Shown piece after piece: positions 22,782 to 38,147 of a DNA stretch of 64,000 nt (position 1 is the stretch's first letter; the number at the start of each line of letters is the position of its first letter). A program made the position numbers and the translations under genes. The stretch comes from Petunia secreta. Lineage: Eukaryota; Streptophyta; Magnoliopsida; Solanales; Solanaceae. Location: assembly GCA_029990175.1 (NCBI GenBank), contig JARKIP010000017.1:31421001-31485000 (forward strand), read 5' to 3'. A model generated the notes under the pieces. That model did no database searches, had not been told where the DNA came from, and saw nothing but the letters and a program-made list of their open reading frames with translations.

Positions 22782-23529
22782 CATCACTATTTCTACTAAC
22801 TTATTTTCTTTGTATTTTACGAGGAAAATTGGGCAAGAGACGATGTCTTGTTTTTGAAAGAGAACAACGAGAAGAAAAACCCTTTTATTAATATTATCAT
22901 TATTTTCATTATCTATTAATATTATTGCAATTTTATTACTTGCATTATTTTTAATATTATTATTTATTAACTTATTTCCTTTACAATTTTCTTGCGAGAT
23001 ACATCATGGTGAAATTACCAAAAGACAACCCTTTCAAAAAGGATAATATATTCAAACTCATTGGATTTATTTAAATTTCATTCTATTAATTTTATTTGCA
23101 ATTCCTACTAACTCATTTGTTTGTTTTGCAAGGCACAAGGCTCGACTATTAGAAGGACTAAATATTTAGTATTTGCTTTTAAATTTGTATATCATAGTCT
23201 AAATATCCAAGTGTTTTATTGCTTAGTTAGTTTAATCAATTTGCTTCGAATCCCAATTGTAAAGTCCGGCCGGTAACCACATTTGGTGGGGTTCGAGAGG
23301 TGCCTAACCCCTTCCTCTCGAGTTTACTTGAACCTCTTACATAGAATTTCTGGTTCGTAGACTAAGTTTAGGAGATAATTGTTAAAATTGGCTAGAAACA
23401 AAATAGGTGACCTAATACGCCTTAGAAACTATATTAGGTGGTAACTCCAATATTTAAACTCAAACGAGTTCACCCAGTCAAATCCGACACCCGACTCGCC
23501 TCGAGTCGAGCCCAAAATCGGGTATGACA
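20720..23529 (+). repeat. LTR 1 of tandem element (2810 bp)
   Basis: Bounded by TGTTGACACCC and GGGTATGACA, with a PBS directly after. It differs from LTRs 2 and 3 at many sites left of the microsatellite (for example GCATTAGAATGCATG near 20811, GCACGCACACC near 21486, TGTAGCTCTC near 22215), but agrees with LTR 2 right of it. Confidence 0.9.
22667..22783. repeat. (ATT)n/(GTT)n microsatellite in LTR 1
   Basis: Short ATT run, long GTT run, TTTTAAATT break, then another ATT run. It lacks the ATATTTTAAAACT leader found in LTRs 2 and 3. It generates false poly-Tyr/Cys/Leu ORFs. Confidence 0.95.
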
Positions 23530-23532
23530 GAA

Positions 23533-23550
23533 TGGCGACTCCGCTGGGGA
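23533..23550 (+). promoter_or_regulatory. Primer binding site, internal copy 1
   Basis: TGGCGACTCCGCTGGGGA follows the LTR end by three bases. A PBS of this type is known from Ogre-like elements, where it is assigned to tRNA-Arg; that assignment is from memory. Confidence 0.7.
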
Positions 23551-24825
23551 TATCAAGGTTAAAACCATAACGGACTTTTAATTGGGATTATTTGCATTTA
23601 TTTTCTTTTTCCCGATATTTTTCAAAACTATTATTTCTTTCTTTTCCTCTTGCATGTTTGAAGTTTAGTTTTCTATTTTATTTGCGTTTACTTTTAAATC
23701 TGTAATTGTTATTTTGTTTATATTTCCTCCACTCCTGGAATTTTTTACACTTGCATACACCATAAACGGTTACGTGGATCCCACGGCCGTTTCACTCTAA
23801 AAAAAAAAACTTTAGGAGAGATGTTTGGAGTATAGTTGGTCCGTAGTACAACCAACCCCTTCAAACGATCCCACCCTTTGGGTGTCCGCCGGAGGAACCA
23901 TATCTTGTCTAGACTAATCCTCTCTTAGAAGGTTCTTTTAGGATAACACAACATGTCCTAAACTTCAGTTATTCGAATCTTCTAAATCTTTTTCTTTAAA
24001 ACAATTTCACTTCATAATTCTTTTGATTTTTTTCAAAAATTTCAACCTATTTTCCAGAATTAACTTGTTTGTTTCTCCCTTTTAAAAATTTATTTTTAAA
24101 AATATTTTGATATGTGCACTATTTCCATAAATTTACCAAGTCTTTCTTAAAACAGGTCTCACTTCATAATTCTTTTCATATTTTTGAAAATATATCGCCT
24201 AACTCTATTAGCCTACTTTTCAACAATAACTTGTTTGATTTGTCTTTCACTCTTTTAAAAGTTGGGAAAATATTTCAATATGTACATATTTTCTTTTTCG
24301 TGAATTTTAATATTGTCTAGTTTATATTAATCCTATCTGTCGAAACTAACGCGTTTGTTTTGTTCTTCTAAAATCAGTTTACGAAGTATTTCAATATGTG
24401 TGCATCATTTTAAAAAAAAAAATGCATTTCTTTCAAAAACTTGTGCATTTGTCTAAACTTGTGCATATCATGCATACCTTCCACCGCTCCTGGCAAGTTT
24501 TTAAATCGTGCGGTGGTTACAACCACCTCTTCCCTCACAAAAATTTCATTTAGGGGGAATGACTTGGAATCTATTTGATCCGAGATGTTCTCCTTCTCGA
24601 GTCGTCCATTTGGGAGGATAATAAAACTCGGTCTAGATAACTCCATTCCTTAGTAGCGGCGCTAGGAATCATGCATCATGACATATCATTAGTCCATTTA
24701 TTCCCAAGTCTGATAGGCCAATATGTTCAAACAATCTGAACGGGTTTTTGATCGCAAAGAGCGTGGAACACGATCTATTTGGCATATACTTAAAGGATTG
24801 AACGTGCAAATATAGACCATTTATA
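23551..24825 (+). other. Leader of internal copy 1, non-coding
   Basis: T-rich sequence after the PBS, with no domain-bearing frame on either strand. It is the stretch where the two internal copies differ most (around 23955, 24040, 24410). Confidence 0.5.
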
Positions 24826-25020
24826 GGAATTATTCTGTATTCAATGCTATTCAAAGGCACAAATGGTAACCGAAGAGGCATCAAAGCTGAATTGAATCAG
24901 AAACGACTGTTTATTCCTAAGCGGTTGGAATCACTCTACATTTAATGCTATTCAAACGTGCCAAAGGTAACCGAAAAGGCATTAAAGGCCCAATTTGAAG
25001 CGGAAATGACCGTTCAATAG
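24826..25020 (+). repeat. Two ~101-bp direct repeats upstream of the internal TATA box
   Basis: Units start GGAATTATTCTGTATTCAAT (24826) and GGAATCACTCTACATTTAAT (24927), share ATGCTATTCAAA, GGTAACCGAA and GAGGCAT/AAGGCAT, and end before the TATA box. They could be duplicated promoter elements. The copies at about 34582 and 34683 are the same. Confidence 0.6.
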
Positions 25021-25058
25021 ACGGGATGACACATAATGCGCATTTATCCTTTAGGCAT

Positions 25059-25066
25059 TATATAAA
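25059..25066 (+). promoter_or_regulatory. TATA box upstream of the DUF7745-type gene, copy 1
   Basis: TATATAAA lies about 215 bases before the ATG at 25280, followed by a leader rich in TTC and TTT. This is a sensible distance for an own promoter inside the element. Inferred from sequence only. Confidence 0.5.
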
Positions 25067-25279
25067 GACTTGCAATCCGTGGTTTGTTAAAAGTCCATTA
25101 GCATTTTCCTTCTAAAGTGTCTAAAGGGTTCTCAAATCATAACGAAAAATCTCTTCATATTCTCTGTTGCATTATTTTCAAAAGCTTGTGCCACACATTG
25201 ATCATTTGTTTGCAATAAAGCAAATTTTAGGCATTTTCTTCTTCCTTTTCCTATCGTCCTTCACCTTTTTCGAAAGATC

Positions 25280-26899
25280 ATGGCTGCTAGGACATTTGAC
25301 ATGGTTGTTGAAGTCCCTCAGTTGCTAAGAGATTGGTGGGGGAAACTTAAGCATATATCAACAAGACCGAGTTAAAATAGTGTTGGGGAACCTGATTTCA
25401 CTAATGGAGCAAACGACATTGAAAGGGATGATAGAGGCAGTGGTACACTTTTGGGATGCAGACCCAGCAGTTTTCCATTTTGGAAGTGTAGAGTTGACAC
25501 CATTACTGGAAGAAATTGGTGGGTTAACTCAATTACCATTCGAAAGTGAAGAAGTCTTGATGCTTAAGAATATTGCACCCGAAGAGTTCTTCGAAATGAT
25601 AGGGTTTAAGCCCGAGTTATGCACAGACAGTATAAGGTAGTCGGGAATTTCTCTGACTTTCCTCTACATCAAATTTGGGTATGGAGAAGCATTTCAAGAA
25701 GCCGAAGACTATTTCAACATTAACCAGGCAGATTGGCAAGAGCGAAGGGTACTTGCTTTTATCACCAGCTTTTTAGGGACTGTCGTGTTTTCAGAACACA
25801 AAGGACGAGTTGATGTTTGCATGGTATCAATTGCCGATATCTTACTCAAGGACCTCAACAAAAAAACGCTTTGGTACCAATGATTGTTGCAGAAATGTAC
25901 CGAGCTTTAGAAAGCTGCAAAAAAGGTGCTAGCTTTTTTGAAGGTTGTAATTTACTCCTACAAATTTGGTTGATGGAACATTTGCAAAAGGTGAATAGCA
26001 CAGACCAAGGCTTGCACTCCGTACCAAGAGAAAACTTCATCTTAACACATACCGCCCGCATGGACAGTGCTCTTGAAAAGTGGGACCGACCAACAACCAC
26101 TGAAGGCTGGCACCACAGGCTTTCTCAGTTGAAATCCGAAAATATACAATGGATGTTTGACTACTTTCCCGGTGTCACAGTAATCACACGATCAGAAGGA
26201 GCTTCATTTCTTATCTTGGTTGGGTTTAGAGGAGTTCACCCATACACTCCTTTAACGGCACTTAGACAAGCAGGGAGAAATCAGATTGTACCTCAAATTG
26301 CAGACATCAGAAGTTTCAAAGCTGATATTTCTGGAGGAGTGATACCATTCAAAGACAAGATATTAGAACTTTGGAAAGCAAGACATCGAATGGGGTTCGA
26401 GACTATTGGACGAGAGAGGTTTGATGCAGGATATGATGAAGATTACCCAGACTGGCTCAGGAAAAACATAGCAAAGGCAGTTCAACTAAGAGCAACAAGA
26501 AAAAGGAACAGAAATGCTGATGAATTGGAATCTAAGTGCAAGAGGCTACACAAACAACTAGCAAAGGCACGAGAGAAAATAGCAAAGAAGCAAAGTTTGG
26601 TCGAAGCAAAGAACAAAGAAAAAGACAAATGGCACAATAAGGCAGAACTCCTAACAAAACGCACAGAGTCTATCGGTGTATGGGCTAGCGAAGGAATGGA
26701 CTCTTTGGCTGACAAAGGAATAGAGGAGAAAGGAAGGAAGGCTTGGGAAATGTTGAAAAACTTCACCTTCCACATATCCCGGATCCTAACCGACGCAGAC
26801 AATATCATCTTCCAAGGAGACTCGTCAGGGGCAAGTTTGTCTAGTGAAGATTCATCCGAAGAGGAGGAAGATGAATCTTCTGAGGATAGATCAACATGA
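25280..26899 (+). pseudogene. DUF7745-type protein gene, copy 1, three disablements
   Basis: The frame starts MAARTFDMVVEVPQLLRDWW, shifts near 25340, runs through VHFWDADPAVFHFGSVEL and LTPLLEEIGGLTQLPFE, meets a TAG at 25638, continues past FLYIKFGYG and FITSFLGTVVF, shifts again at the A-run near 25860, then stays open for 360 codons. That last part has PMIVAEMYRALESCKKG and FFEGCNLLLQIWLMEHL, the most conserved blocks of plant DUF7745 as I remember them. It ends in a coiled coil (about residues 235-300 of that frame) and an acidic Ser/Glu tail. Ancestral length was near 540 residues with no intron. Function unknown; the family occurs in and around plant transposons. All three lesions are also in copy 2. 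Confidence 0.75.
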
Positions 26900-26994
26900 A
26901 GAATGCTCGCTCAGGCCATGATCTGATTTTCTAGCAATGTTTAGTCCTTTCCTTCCCTTACGTTGTTTCAATATCAACCATTGTAATAAAGACC

Positions 26995-27007
26995 AATGTC
27001 AAATAAA
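26995..27007 (+). terminator. Tandem AATAAA poly(A) signals, copy 1
   Basis: AATAAA occurs at 26995 and 27002, about 100 bases after the stop of the DUF7745-type frame. With the upstream TATA box, this marks a possible complete transcription unit inside the element. Confidence 0.5.
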
Positions 27008-28390
27008 TGCAATATTCTCTTTTAGACTCCGCATTTTGTAGCAAACGAAATGATGCATGTGGCACAAAGTGATTTCTCAAATTCATCGTGTGTAAAATGG
27101 TCCTTTACATTATAGGATGCATTTCCTTATTTGATGTGTGTGCGCATTACATGAACTTGTGTGTTGCTCTAGATCTCCAAAGGAATCTCTTCCCAAATCC
27201 TATCTCTTCCTTGGGCAGGCATCTCATCTCCCTACTCTATGCCCAAATTCTGATATCTAAAATCTTTCACATGTCCAAACTATCTCTAACTCACTACCCA
27301 ACTCAAAACTTACTATCCAAAGGTTGAGTTATGTCGAATACTAAGACAAGAGATATATTCCATCACACAACGCAATTTCTATTCCTTACACAACATATTT
27401 AGCACTTTGCATTGACACTAACTCCTCATCTCCCGCTTGAATAAGCATCGGTCGTTCGATCAAAATCCTTGACTTGACTGCTACATAAAGCACTTAAACA
27501 ATCTCTTGTGATACATGTGCATTCTATCACAACCTCCAAATTCAAGCGCTATTTCATCATCTGCGGTCTAGGCATTCTCTTAAGCTTATGTGTCATTATT
27601 GCTTCAAGCCTTTTGTTAAATGTGCCCACACAGTTTTGTGCATTTCACTGCTTTGTTACGGTTGCTTCGTACTTGAACACCGAAGTTGGTCAAGAATTTG
27701 CATTTAGGAAGCCGAAATGGCAATCCAAGCTGAAAACACCTTCCTCTGCAACAAAGTTCTTTGGACCACCAGCATATATGACACCAAGAACATTCAGAAA
27801 ATTCCATTTCCATACAATTTACATGAGAGTCACAACAAAGAAATCATATCACTATACGACCGAGCTCACAACCTCACACTGTACCCAACTTACACAATAG
27901 ACAACCTCCCATCTGTCAACACTTTCAACAACAACCTCAGTGGGCTCAACACAATCAAGGATAGACCAAAATAACAAAACCTCACGCCTTTACTCTTTTA
28001 GCTTGGCCAAAAGATATTGCATCCAACAAACAAACTACTTTCTGGATACTCATTCCTAAATTCGATCCAACAAGATCTACACTTATGACTTACACAATTA
28101 ATACCATGACACCACAAGACGTCCAACACTGAATCACAAAGTTCAGAGTCCGATTGACCAAAGCAAGACAATGGTACAACAAAGACCAACAAAGAGAAAC
28201 TCCAACTCCAAAATCACAAACACACTTTCTACAAAGGCCTATCTATTAAAGTTAGCTCCATTACTTGTAAAAGCACAACCTAAGACAACAACCACCTTCT
28301 CTCGGTGATCTGTCATGAACAATTAACCGGGGCAGAATTTTTGAGGATCTCCTCAGAAATTCCAAAAGACGCAAACTTAACACTGGGGCA
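27008..28390 (+). other. Internal copy 1, distal region without recognised genes
   Basis: ORFs of up to 130 codons on both strands (27508-27900 and others) have no recognised domain and overlap one another. Conserved in copy 2 simply because the whole segment was duplicated. No gag-pol similarity. Confidence 0.5.
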
Positions 28391-28391
28391 G

Positions 28392-28418
28392 AAATTTTTG
28401 AGATCCCCTCAAAAATTT
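28392..28418 (+). other. Perfect 11-bp hairpin beside GGGGCAG, copy 1
   Basis: AAATTTTTGAG, loop ATCCC, CTCAAAAATTT. A similar imperfect hairpin follows GGGGCAG at about 28331-28360. Repeated in copy 2 at 38148-38174. Role unknown. Confidence 0.6.
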
Positions 28419-28789
28419 CAAGAGGATCCTTATAAGAGCAACACAATAGCCTTCTTAGTGTATTGCATAATTTAACAAAAGCATTCTATTTGTCGCACAT
28501 TATTTTACTTTTGCTTGCAGGATATGCAGCCCGACCTAACAATGATAAGCATTCAATTTTCTTTGCTATACTTTACTTTTGCTTGCAGGGTATACGGCCC
28601 GAAGGGTAGACAACCCTATGAAGAAACAACATGACAAGGGGACAATCATACAAGATATAGCAGCAGAGTGCAAAACAACAAATACGGAAGTCGACCTCCA
28701 CTAGAGAACTCATAAACTTTCTTTGATTGCAGGTTTACACAGGTACCGAGTATACCTAACAACCCTTGCAAAACAACATACATTATTTT

Positions 28790-29310
28790 GACAAGTATAG
28801 AATCCATGTCGGTGGATATATAGGGTCCGCATCTGTGGACATGACATCATTTGATTAGCATAGGATCCATGTCGGTGGATATATAGGGTCTGCGTCTGTG
28901 GACATGATATCAATTTGAGGAGCATAGAATCCATGTCGGTGGATATATAAGGTCCGCGTCTGTGGACATGACATCAATTTGACAAGCATAGGATCTGCAT
29001 CGGTGGATATATAGGGTCCGTGTCTGTGGACATGACATCAATTTGACAAGCATAGGATCTGCATCGGTGGATATATAGGGTTTCCGCGTCTGTGAACATG
29101 ACATCAATCTGACAAGCATAGGATCTGCATCGGTGGACATGACATGTATAGAATCCATGTCAGTGGATATATAGGGTCCCCATCGGTGGACATGACATCA
29201 TTTGAAGGAGCATAGAATCTGCATCGACAGATATATATAGGGTTTGCAATGGTGAACATGACAACAATTTGCAGCAGAGTAAGGTCCGCATCGGTGGGCA
29301 TAGCATTGGA
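28790..29310. repeat. ~63-bp minisatellite near 3' end, internal copy 1
   Basis: About eight units carry GGATCTGCATCGGTGGATA or GAATCCATGTCGGTGG, then TATAGGGTCCGCGTCTGTGG and ACATGACATCAATTTGA. Unit length varies between about 60 and 70 bp. False repetitive minus-strand ORFs arise from it. Confidence 0.9.
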
Positions 29311-30375
29311 AAAATACTTGGATGAGACATCAGTCAAACAAGCATAAGACAAGACAACTACCCAGCTGGTCGGGAAGTCTCTTTATGCATTTACATACTG
29401 TTTTGCAAAACTCACTTTTATAGCAGGACGTACAATCCGGCGCCGCACTGGCAAGATGGTCCAACAACAGCTCGACGCGACAAAGCAATCGTTCTTGACG
29501 AGAAGCACTAAGCAAATGGATATCCCCCAGAGGAGAAGCATATATTTCCTAACACTCAAATCACCTCAAACACTCACATGAAATTGCGCAACCGCAAAAC
29601 CTCAAATACATAATATGCACTATTCTGGAACGCCGATCAAGAAGCTTAATCTCACAGACAATGCTTTTGCTATACCCACAACTATCTATTTTTTTTTCGA
29701 GTTTCAAAGCACTCAAATCTGTATTTCCATGCTCACACCAGTAATCTACCTAATCTTCCATTCCTGATTGGATGTCAGTTCGTATTCTTTCCCATTCATT
29801 GCTTATCTATGCCAATCGTGCGTGTTCTCGTGCTTAACCGTGCCTATCTATTTGAATCGTGCTTCACTTCTCAATATTCACCAATTTGGTCGAGGCAATA
29901 TTGAAGGCAAGATGACCCATTTATCGAGATGAAGTAGAAACTAGGTACATATAAACTTCTCTTTATGGGTGTGTAGCGCGCCACATTTTCATAACTAAGA
30001 CGATTATAAGCCTTTTTTCCCACGCTCGACCTAGTGATGTTATCTCATCTTCGATAGCACCCTTACTTTATTCATCATTCATTCCGCCGAAAAGGCAAAG
30101 CATACGCGAATCTAAACTTTACATACTTGGATAAGTTTAGTCTTTACATCCAAATCGTGCGTCATAAATATCTCACACAGGCAACATGCCATTCTAGAAC
30201 TACACACGGCCTGATTCTCGTGAAACCCGAGATATGTAGGCAACTCAGAGACCAGAGTTCGGCCAAAAACGCCCCAAAACTCCCTTTTCCCCTTCAATCA
30301 TTTTTGCGCTCCAGTCGTGACAAAATCGGCTGTTCCGTCAACTATCTTTGCCCGATGACTCTTTAATCATCCCCG
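29311..30375 (+). other. Internal copy 1, 3' untranslated region
   Basis: No recognised gene. Ends in the polypurine tract before LTR 2. Confidence 0.5.
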
Positions 30376-30391
30376 GGCAAAGAGAGGCAGC
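30376..30391 (+). promoter_or_regulatory. Polypurine tract before LTR 2
   Basis: GGCAAAGAGAGGCAGC directly precedes TGTTGACACCC. The same tract is at about 40133-40148 before LTR 3. Confidence 0.7.
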
Positions 30392-33284
<2,893 letters not shown>

Positions 33285-33287
33285 GAA

Positions 33288-33305
33288 TGGCGACTCCGCT
33301 GGGGA
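33288..33305 (+). promoter_or_regulatory. Primer binding site, internal copy 2
   Basis: Identical to the site at 23533-23550, TGGCGACTCCGCTGGGGA. Confidence 0.7.
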
Positions 33306-34814
33306 TATCAAGGTTAAAACCATAACGGACTTTTAATTGGGATTATTTGCATTTATTTTCTTTTTCCCGATATTTTTCAAAACTATTATTTCTTTCTTTT
33401 CCTCTTGCATGTTTGAAGTTTAGTTTTCTATTTTATTTGCGTTTACTTTTAAATCTGTAATTGTTATTTTGTTTATATTTCCTCCACTCCTGGAATTTTT
33501 TACACTTGCATACACCATAAACGGTTACGTGGATCCCACGGCCGTTTCACTCTAAAAAAAAAAACTTTAGGAGAGATGTTTGGAGTATAGTTGGTCCGTA
33601 GTACAACCAACCCCTTCAAACGATCCCACCCTTTGGGTGTCCGCCGGAGGAACCATATCTTGTCTAGACTAATCCACTCTTAGAAGATTCTTTTAGGATA
33701 ACACAACATGTCCTAAACTTCAGTTATTCGAATCTTCTAAATCTTTTTCTTTAAAACAATTTCACTTCATAATTCTTTTGGTTTTTTTTAAAAATTTCAA
33801 CCTATTTTCCAGAATTAACTTGTTTGTTTCTCCCTTTTAAAAATTTACTTTTTTAAAAATATTTTGATATGTGCACTATTTCCATAAATTTACCAAGTCT
33901 TTCTTAAAACAGGTCTCACTTCATAATTCTTTTCATATTTTTGAAAATATATCGCCTAACTCTATTAGCCTACTTTTCAACAATAACTTGTTTGATTTGT
34001 CTTTCACTCTTTTAAAAGTTGGGAAAATATTTCAATATGTACATATTTTCTTTTTCGTGAATTTTAATATTGTCTAGTTTATATTAATCCTATCTGTCGA
34101 AACTAACGCGTTTGTTTTGTTCTTCTAAAATCAGTTTACGAAGTATTTCAATATGTGTGCATCATTTTACAAAACATATGCATTTCTTTCAAAAACTTGT
34201 GCATTTGTCTAAACTTGTGCATATCATGCATACCTTCCACCGCTCCTGGCAAGTTTTTAAATCGTGCGGTGGTTACAACCACCTCTTCCCTCACAAAAAT
34301 TTCCTTTAGGGGGAATGACTTGGAATCTATTTGATCCGAGATGTTCTCCTTCTCGAGTCGTCCATTTGGGAGGATAATAAAACTCGGTCTAGATAACTCC
34401 ATTCCTTAGTAGCGGCGCTAGGAATCATGCATCATGACATATCATTAGTCCATTTATTCCCAAGTCTGATAGGCCAATATGTTCAAACAATCTGAACGGG
34501 TTTTTGATCCCAAAGAGCGTGGAACACGATCTATTTGGCATATACTTAAAGGATTGAACGTGCAAATGTAGACCATTTATAGGAATTATTCTGTATTCAA
34601 TGCTATTCAAAGGCACAAATGGTAACCGAAGAGGCATCAAAGCTGAATTGAATCAGAAACGACTGTTTATTCCTAAGCGGTTGGAATCACTCTACATTTA
34701 ATGCTATTCAAACGTGCCAAAGGTAACCGAAAAGGCATTAAAGGCCCAATTTGAAGCGGAAATGACCGTTCAATAGACGGGATGACACATAATGCGCATT
34801 TATCCTTTAGGCAT

Positions 34815-34822
34815 TATATAAA
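34815..34822 (+). promoter_or_regulatory. TATA box upstream of the DUF7745-type gene, copy 2
   Basis: TATATAAA, identical in setting to the one at 25059, about 215 bases before the ATG at 35036. Confidence 0.5.
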
Positions 34823-35035
34823 GACTTGCAATCCGTGGTTTGTTAAAAGTCCATTAGCATTTTCCTTCTAAAGTGTCTAAAGGGTTCTCAAATCATAACG
34901 AAAAATCTCTTCATATTCTCTGTTGCATTATTTTCAAAAGCTTGTGCCACACATTGATCATTTGTTTGCAATAAAGCAAATTTTAGGCATTTTCTTCTTC
35001 CTTTTCCTATCGTCCTTCACCTTTTTCGAAAGATC

Positions 35036-36655
35036 ATGGCTGCTAGGACATTTGACATGGTTGTTGAAGTCCCTCAGTTGCTAAGAGATTGGTGGGGAAA
35101 ACTTAAGCATAGATCAACAAGACCGAGTTAAAATAGTGTTGGGGAACCTGATTTCACTAATGGAGCAAACGACATTGAAAGGGATGATAGAGGCAGTGGT
35201 ACACTTTTGGGATGCAGACCCAGCAGTTTTCCATTTTGGGAGTGTAGAGTTGACACCATTACTGGAAGAAATTGGTGGGTTAACTCAATTACCATTCGAA
35301 AGTGAAGAAGTCTTGATGCTTAAGAATATTGCACCCGAAGAGTTCTTCGAAATGATAGGGTTTAAGCCCGAGTTATGCACAGACAGTATAAGGTAGTCGG
35401 GAATTTCTCTGACTTTCCTCTACATCAAATTTGGGTATGGAGAAGCATTTCAAGAAGCCGAAGACTATTTCAACATTAACCAGGCAGATTGGCAAGAGCG
35501 AAGGGTACTTGCTTTTATCACCAGCTTTTTAGGGACTGTCGTGTTTTCAGAACACAAAGGACGAGTTGATGTTTGCATGGTATCAATTGCCGATATCTTA
35601 CTCAAGGACCTCAACAAAAAAATGCTTTGGTACCAATGATTGTTGCAGAAATGTACCGAGCTTTAGAAAGCTGCAAAAAAGGTGCTAGCTTTTTTGAAGG
35701 TTGTAATTTACTCCTACAAATTTGGTTGATGGAACATTTGCAAAAGGTGAATAGCACAGACCAAGGCTTGCACTCCGTACCAAGAGAAAACTTCATCTTA
35801 ACACATACCGCCCGCATGGACAGTGCTCTTGAAAAGTGGGACCGACCAACAACCACTGAAGGCTGGCACCACAGGCTTTCTCAGTTGAAATCCGAAAATA
35901 TACAATGGATGTTTGACTACTTTCCCGGTGTCACAGTAATCACACGATCAGAAGGAGCTTCATTTCTTATCTTGGTTGGGTTTAGAGGAGTTCACCCATA
36001 CACTCCTTTAAGGGCACTTAGACAAGCAGGGAGAAATCAGATTGTACCTCAAATTGCAGACATCAGAAGTTTCAAAGCTGATATTTCTGGAGGAGTGATA
36101 CCATTCAAAGACAAGATATTAGAACTTTGGAAAGCAAGACATCGAATGGGGTTCGAGACTATTGGACGAGAGAGGTTTGATGCAGGATATGATGAAGATT
36201 ACCAAGACTGGCTCAGGAAAAACATAGCAAAGGCAGTTCAACTAAGAGCAACAAGAAAAAGGAACAGAAATGCTGATGAATTGGAATCTAAGTGCAAGAG
36301 GCTACACAAACAACTGGCAAAGGCACGAGAGAAAATAGCAAAGAAGCAAAGTTTGGTCGAAGCAAAGAACAAAGAAAAAGACAAATGGCACAATAAGGCA
36401 GAACTCCTAACAAAACGCACAGAGTCTATCGGTGTATGGGCTAGCGAAGGAATGGACTCTTTGGCTGACAAAGGAATAGAGGAGAAAGGAAGGAAGGCTT
36501 GGGAAATGTTGAAAAACTTCACCTTCCACATATCCCGGATCCTAACCGACGCAGACAATATCATCTTCCAAGGAGACTCGTCAGGGGCAAGTTTGTCTAG
36601 TGAAGATTCATCCGAAGAGGAGGAAGATGAATCTTCTGAGGATAGATCAACATGA
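35036..36655 (+). pseudogene. DUF7745-type protein gene, copy 2
   Basis: Same gene structure and the same three lesions as copy 1: frameshift near 35096, TAG at 35394, frameshift at the A-run near 35616. In the open 360-codon part it differs from copy 1 by two residues: Thr to Arg in YTPLxALRQ, and Pro to Gln in EDYxDWLRK. Shared lesions show that the gene was dead before the duplication. Role unknown; the coiled coil and acidic tail are as in copy 1. Confidence 0.75.
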
Positions 36656-36750
36656 AGAATGCTCGCTCAGGCCATGATCTGATTTTCTAGCAATGTTTAG
36701 TCCTTTCCTTCCCTTACGTTGTTTCAATATCAACCATTGTAATAAAGACC

Positions 36751-36763
36751 AATGTCAAATAAA
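36751..36763 (+). terminator. Tandem AATAAA poly(A) signals, copy 2
   Basis: Same arrangement as at 26995-27007. Confidence 0.5.
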
Positions 36764-38147
36764 TGCAATATTCTCTTTTAGACTCCGCATTTTGTAGCAA
36801 ACGAAATGATGCATGTGGCACAAAGTGATTTCTCAAATTCATCGTGTGTAAAATGGTCCTTTACATTATAGGATGCATTTCCTTATTTGATGTGTGTGCG
36901 CATTACATGAACTTGTGTGTTGCTCTAGATCTCCAAAGGAATCTCTTCCCAAATCCTATCTCTTCCTTGGGCAGGCATCTCATCTCCCTACTCTATGCCC
37001 AAATTCTGATATCTAAAATCTTTCACATGTCCAAACTATCTCTAACTCACTACCCAACTCAAAACTTACTATCCAAAGGTTGAGTTATGTCGAATACTAA
37101 GACAAGAGATATATTCCATCACACAACGCAATTTCTATTCCTTACACAACATATTTAGCACTTTGCATTGACACTAACTCCTCATCTCCCGCTTGAATAA
37201 GCATCGGTCGTTCGATCAAAATCCTTGACTTGACTGCTACATAAAGCACTTAAACAATCTCTTGTGATACATGTGCATTCTATCACAACCTCCAAATTCA
37301 AGCGCTATTTCATCATCTGCGGTCTAGGCATTCTCTTAAGCTTATGTGTCATTATTGCTTCAAGCCTTTTGTTAAATGTGCCCACACAGTTTTGTGCATT
37401 TCACTGCTTTGTTACGGTTGCTTCGTACTTGAACACCGAAGTTGGTCAAGAATTTGCATTTAGGAAGCCGAAATGGCAATCCAAGCTGAAAACACCTTCC
37501 TCTGCAACAAAGTTCTTTGGACCACCAGCATATATGACACCAAGAACATTCAGAAAATTCCATTTCCATACAATTTACATGAGAGTCACAACAAAGAAAT
37601 CATATCACTATACGACCGAGCTCACAACCTCACACTGTACCCAACTTACACAATAGACAACCTCCCATCTGTCAACACTTTCAACAACAACCTCAGTGGG
37701 CTCAACACAATCAAGGATAGACCAAAATAACAAAACCTCACGCCTTTACTCTTTTAGCTTGGCCAAAAGATATTGCATCCAACAAACAAACTACTTTCTG
37801 GATACTCATTCCTAAATTCGATCCAACAAGATCTACACTTATGACTTACACAATTAATACCATGACACCACAAGACGTCCAACACTGAATCACAAAGTTC
37901 AGAGTCCGATTGACCAAAGCAAGACAATGGTACAACAAAGACCAACAAAGAGAAACTCCAACTCCAAAATCACAAACACACTTTCTACAAAGGCCTATCT
38001 ATTAAAGTTAGCTCCATTACTTGTAAAAGCACAACCTAAGACAACAACCACCTTCTCTCGGTGATCTGTCATGAACAATTAACCGGGGCAGAATTTTTGA
38101 GGATCTCCTCAGAAATTCCAAAAGACGCAAACTTAACACTGGGGCAG
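36764..38147 (+). other. Internal copy 2, distal region without recognised genes
   Basis: Duplicate of 27008-28390 with very few changes; no gene recognised. Confidence 0.5.

Noticed and set aside
22502..22891. Poly-Tyr/Cys/Leu ORFs in the three LTRs (also 32175-32486 and 41929-42255)
   Set aside because: They are translations of the (ATT)n/(GTT)n microsatellite.
27508..27900. 130-codon ORF with a hydrophobic stretch, present twice
   Set aside because: Present twice only because of the duplication; it overlaps other frames, has no domain match I recognise, and lies downstream of the poly(A) signals.
28710..29352. Repetitive minus-strand ORFs over the 63-bp minisatellite
   Set aside because: Shadow frames of the tandem repeat, frequently interrupted and without a start.
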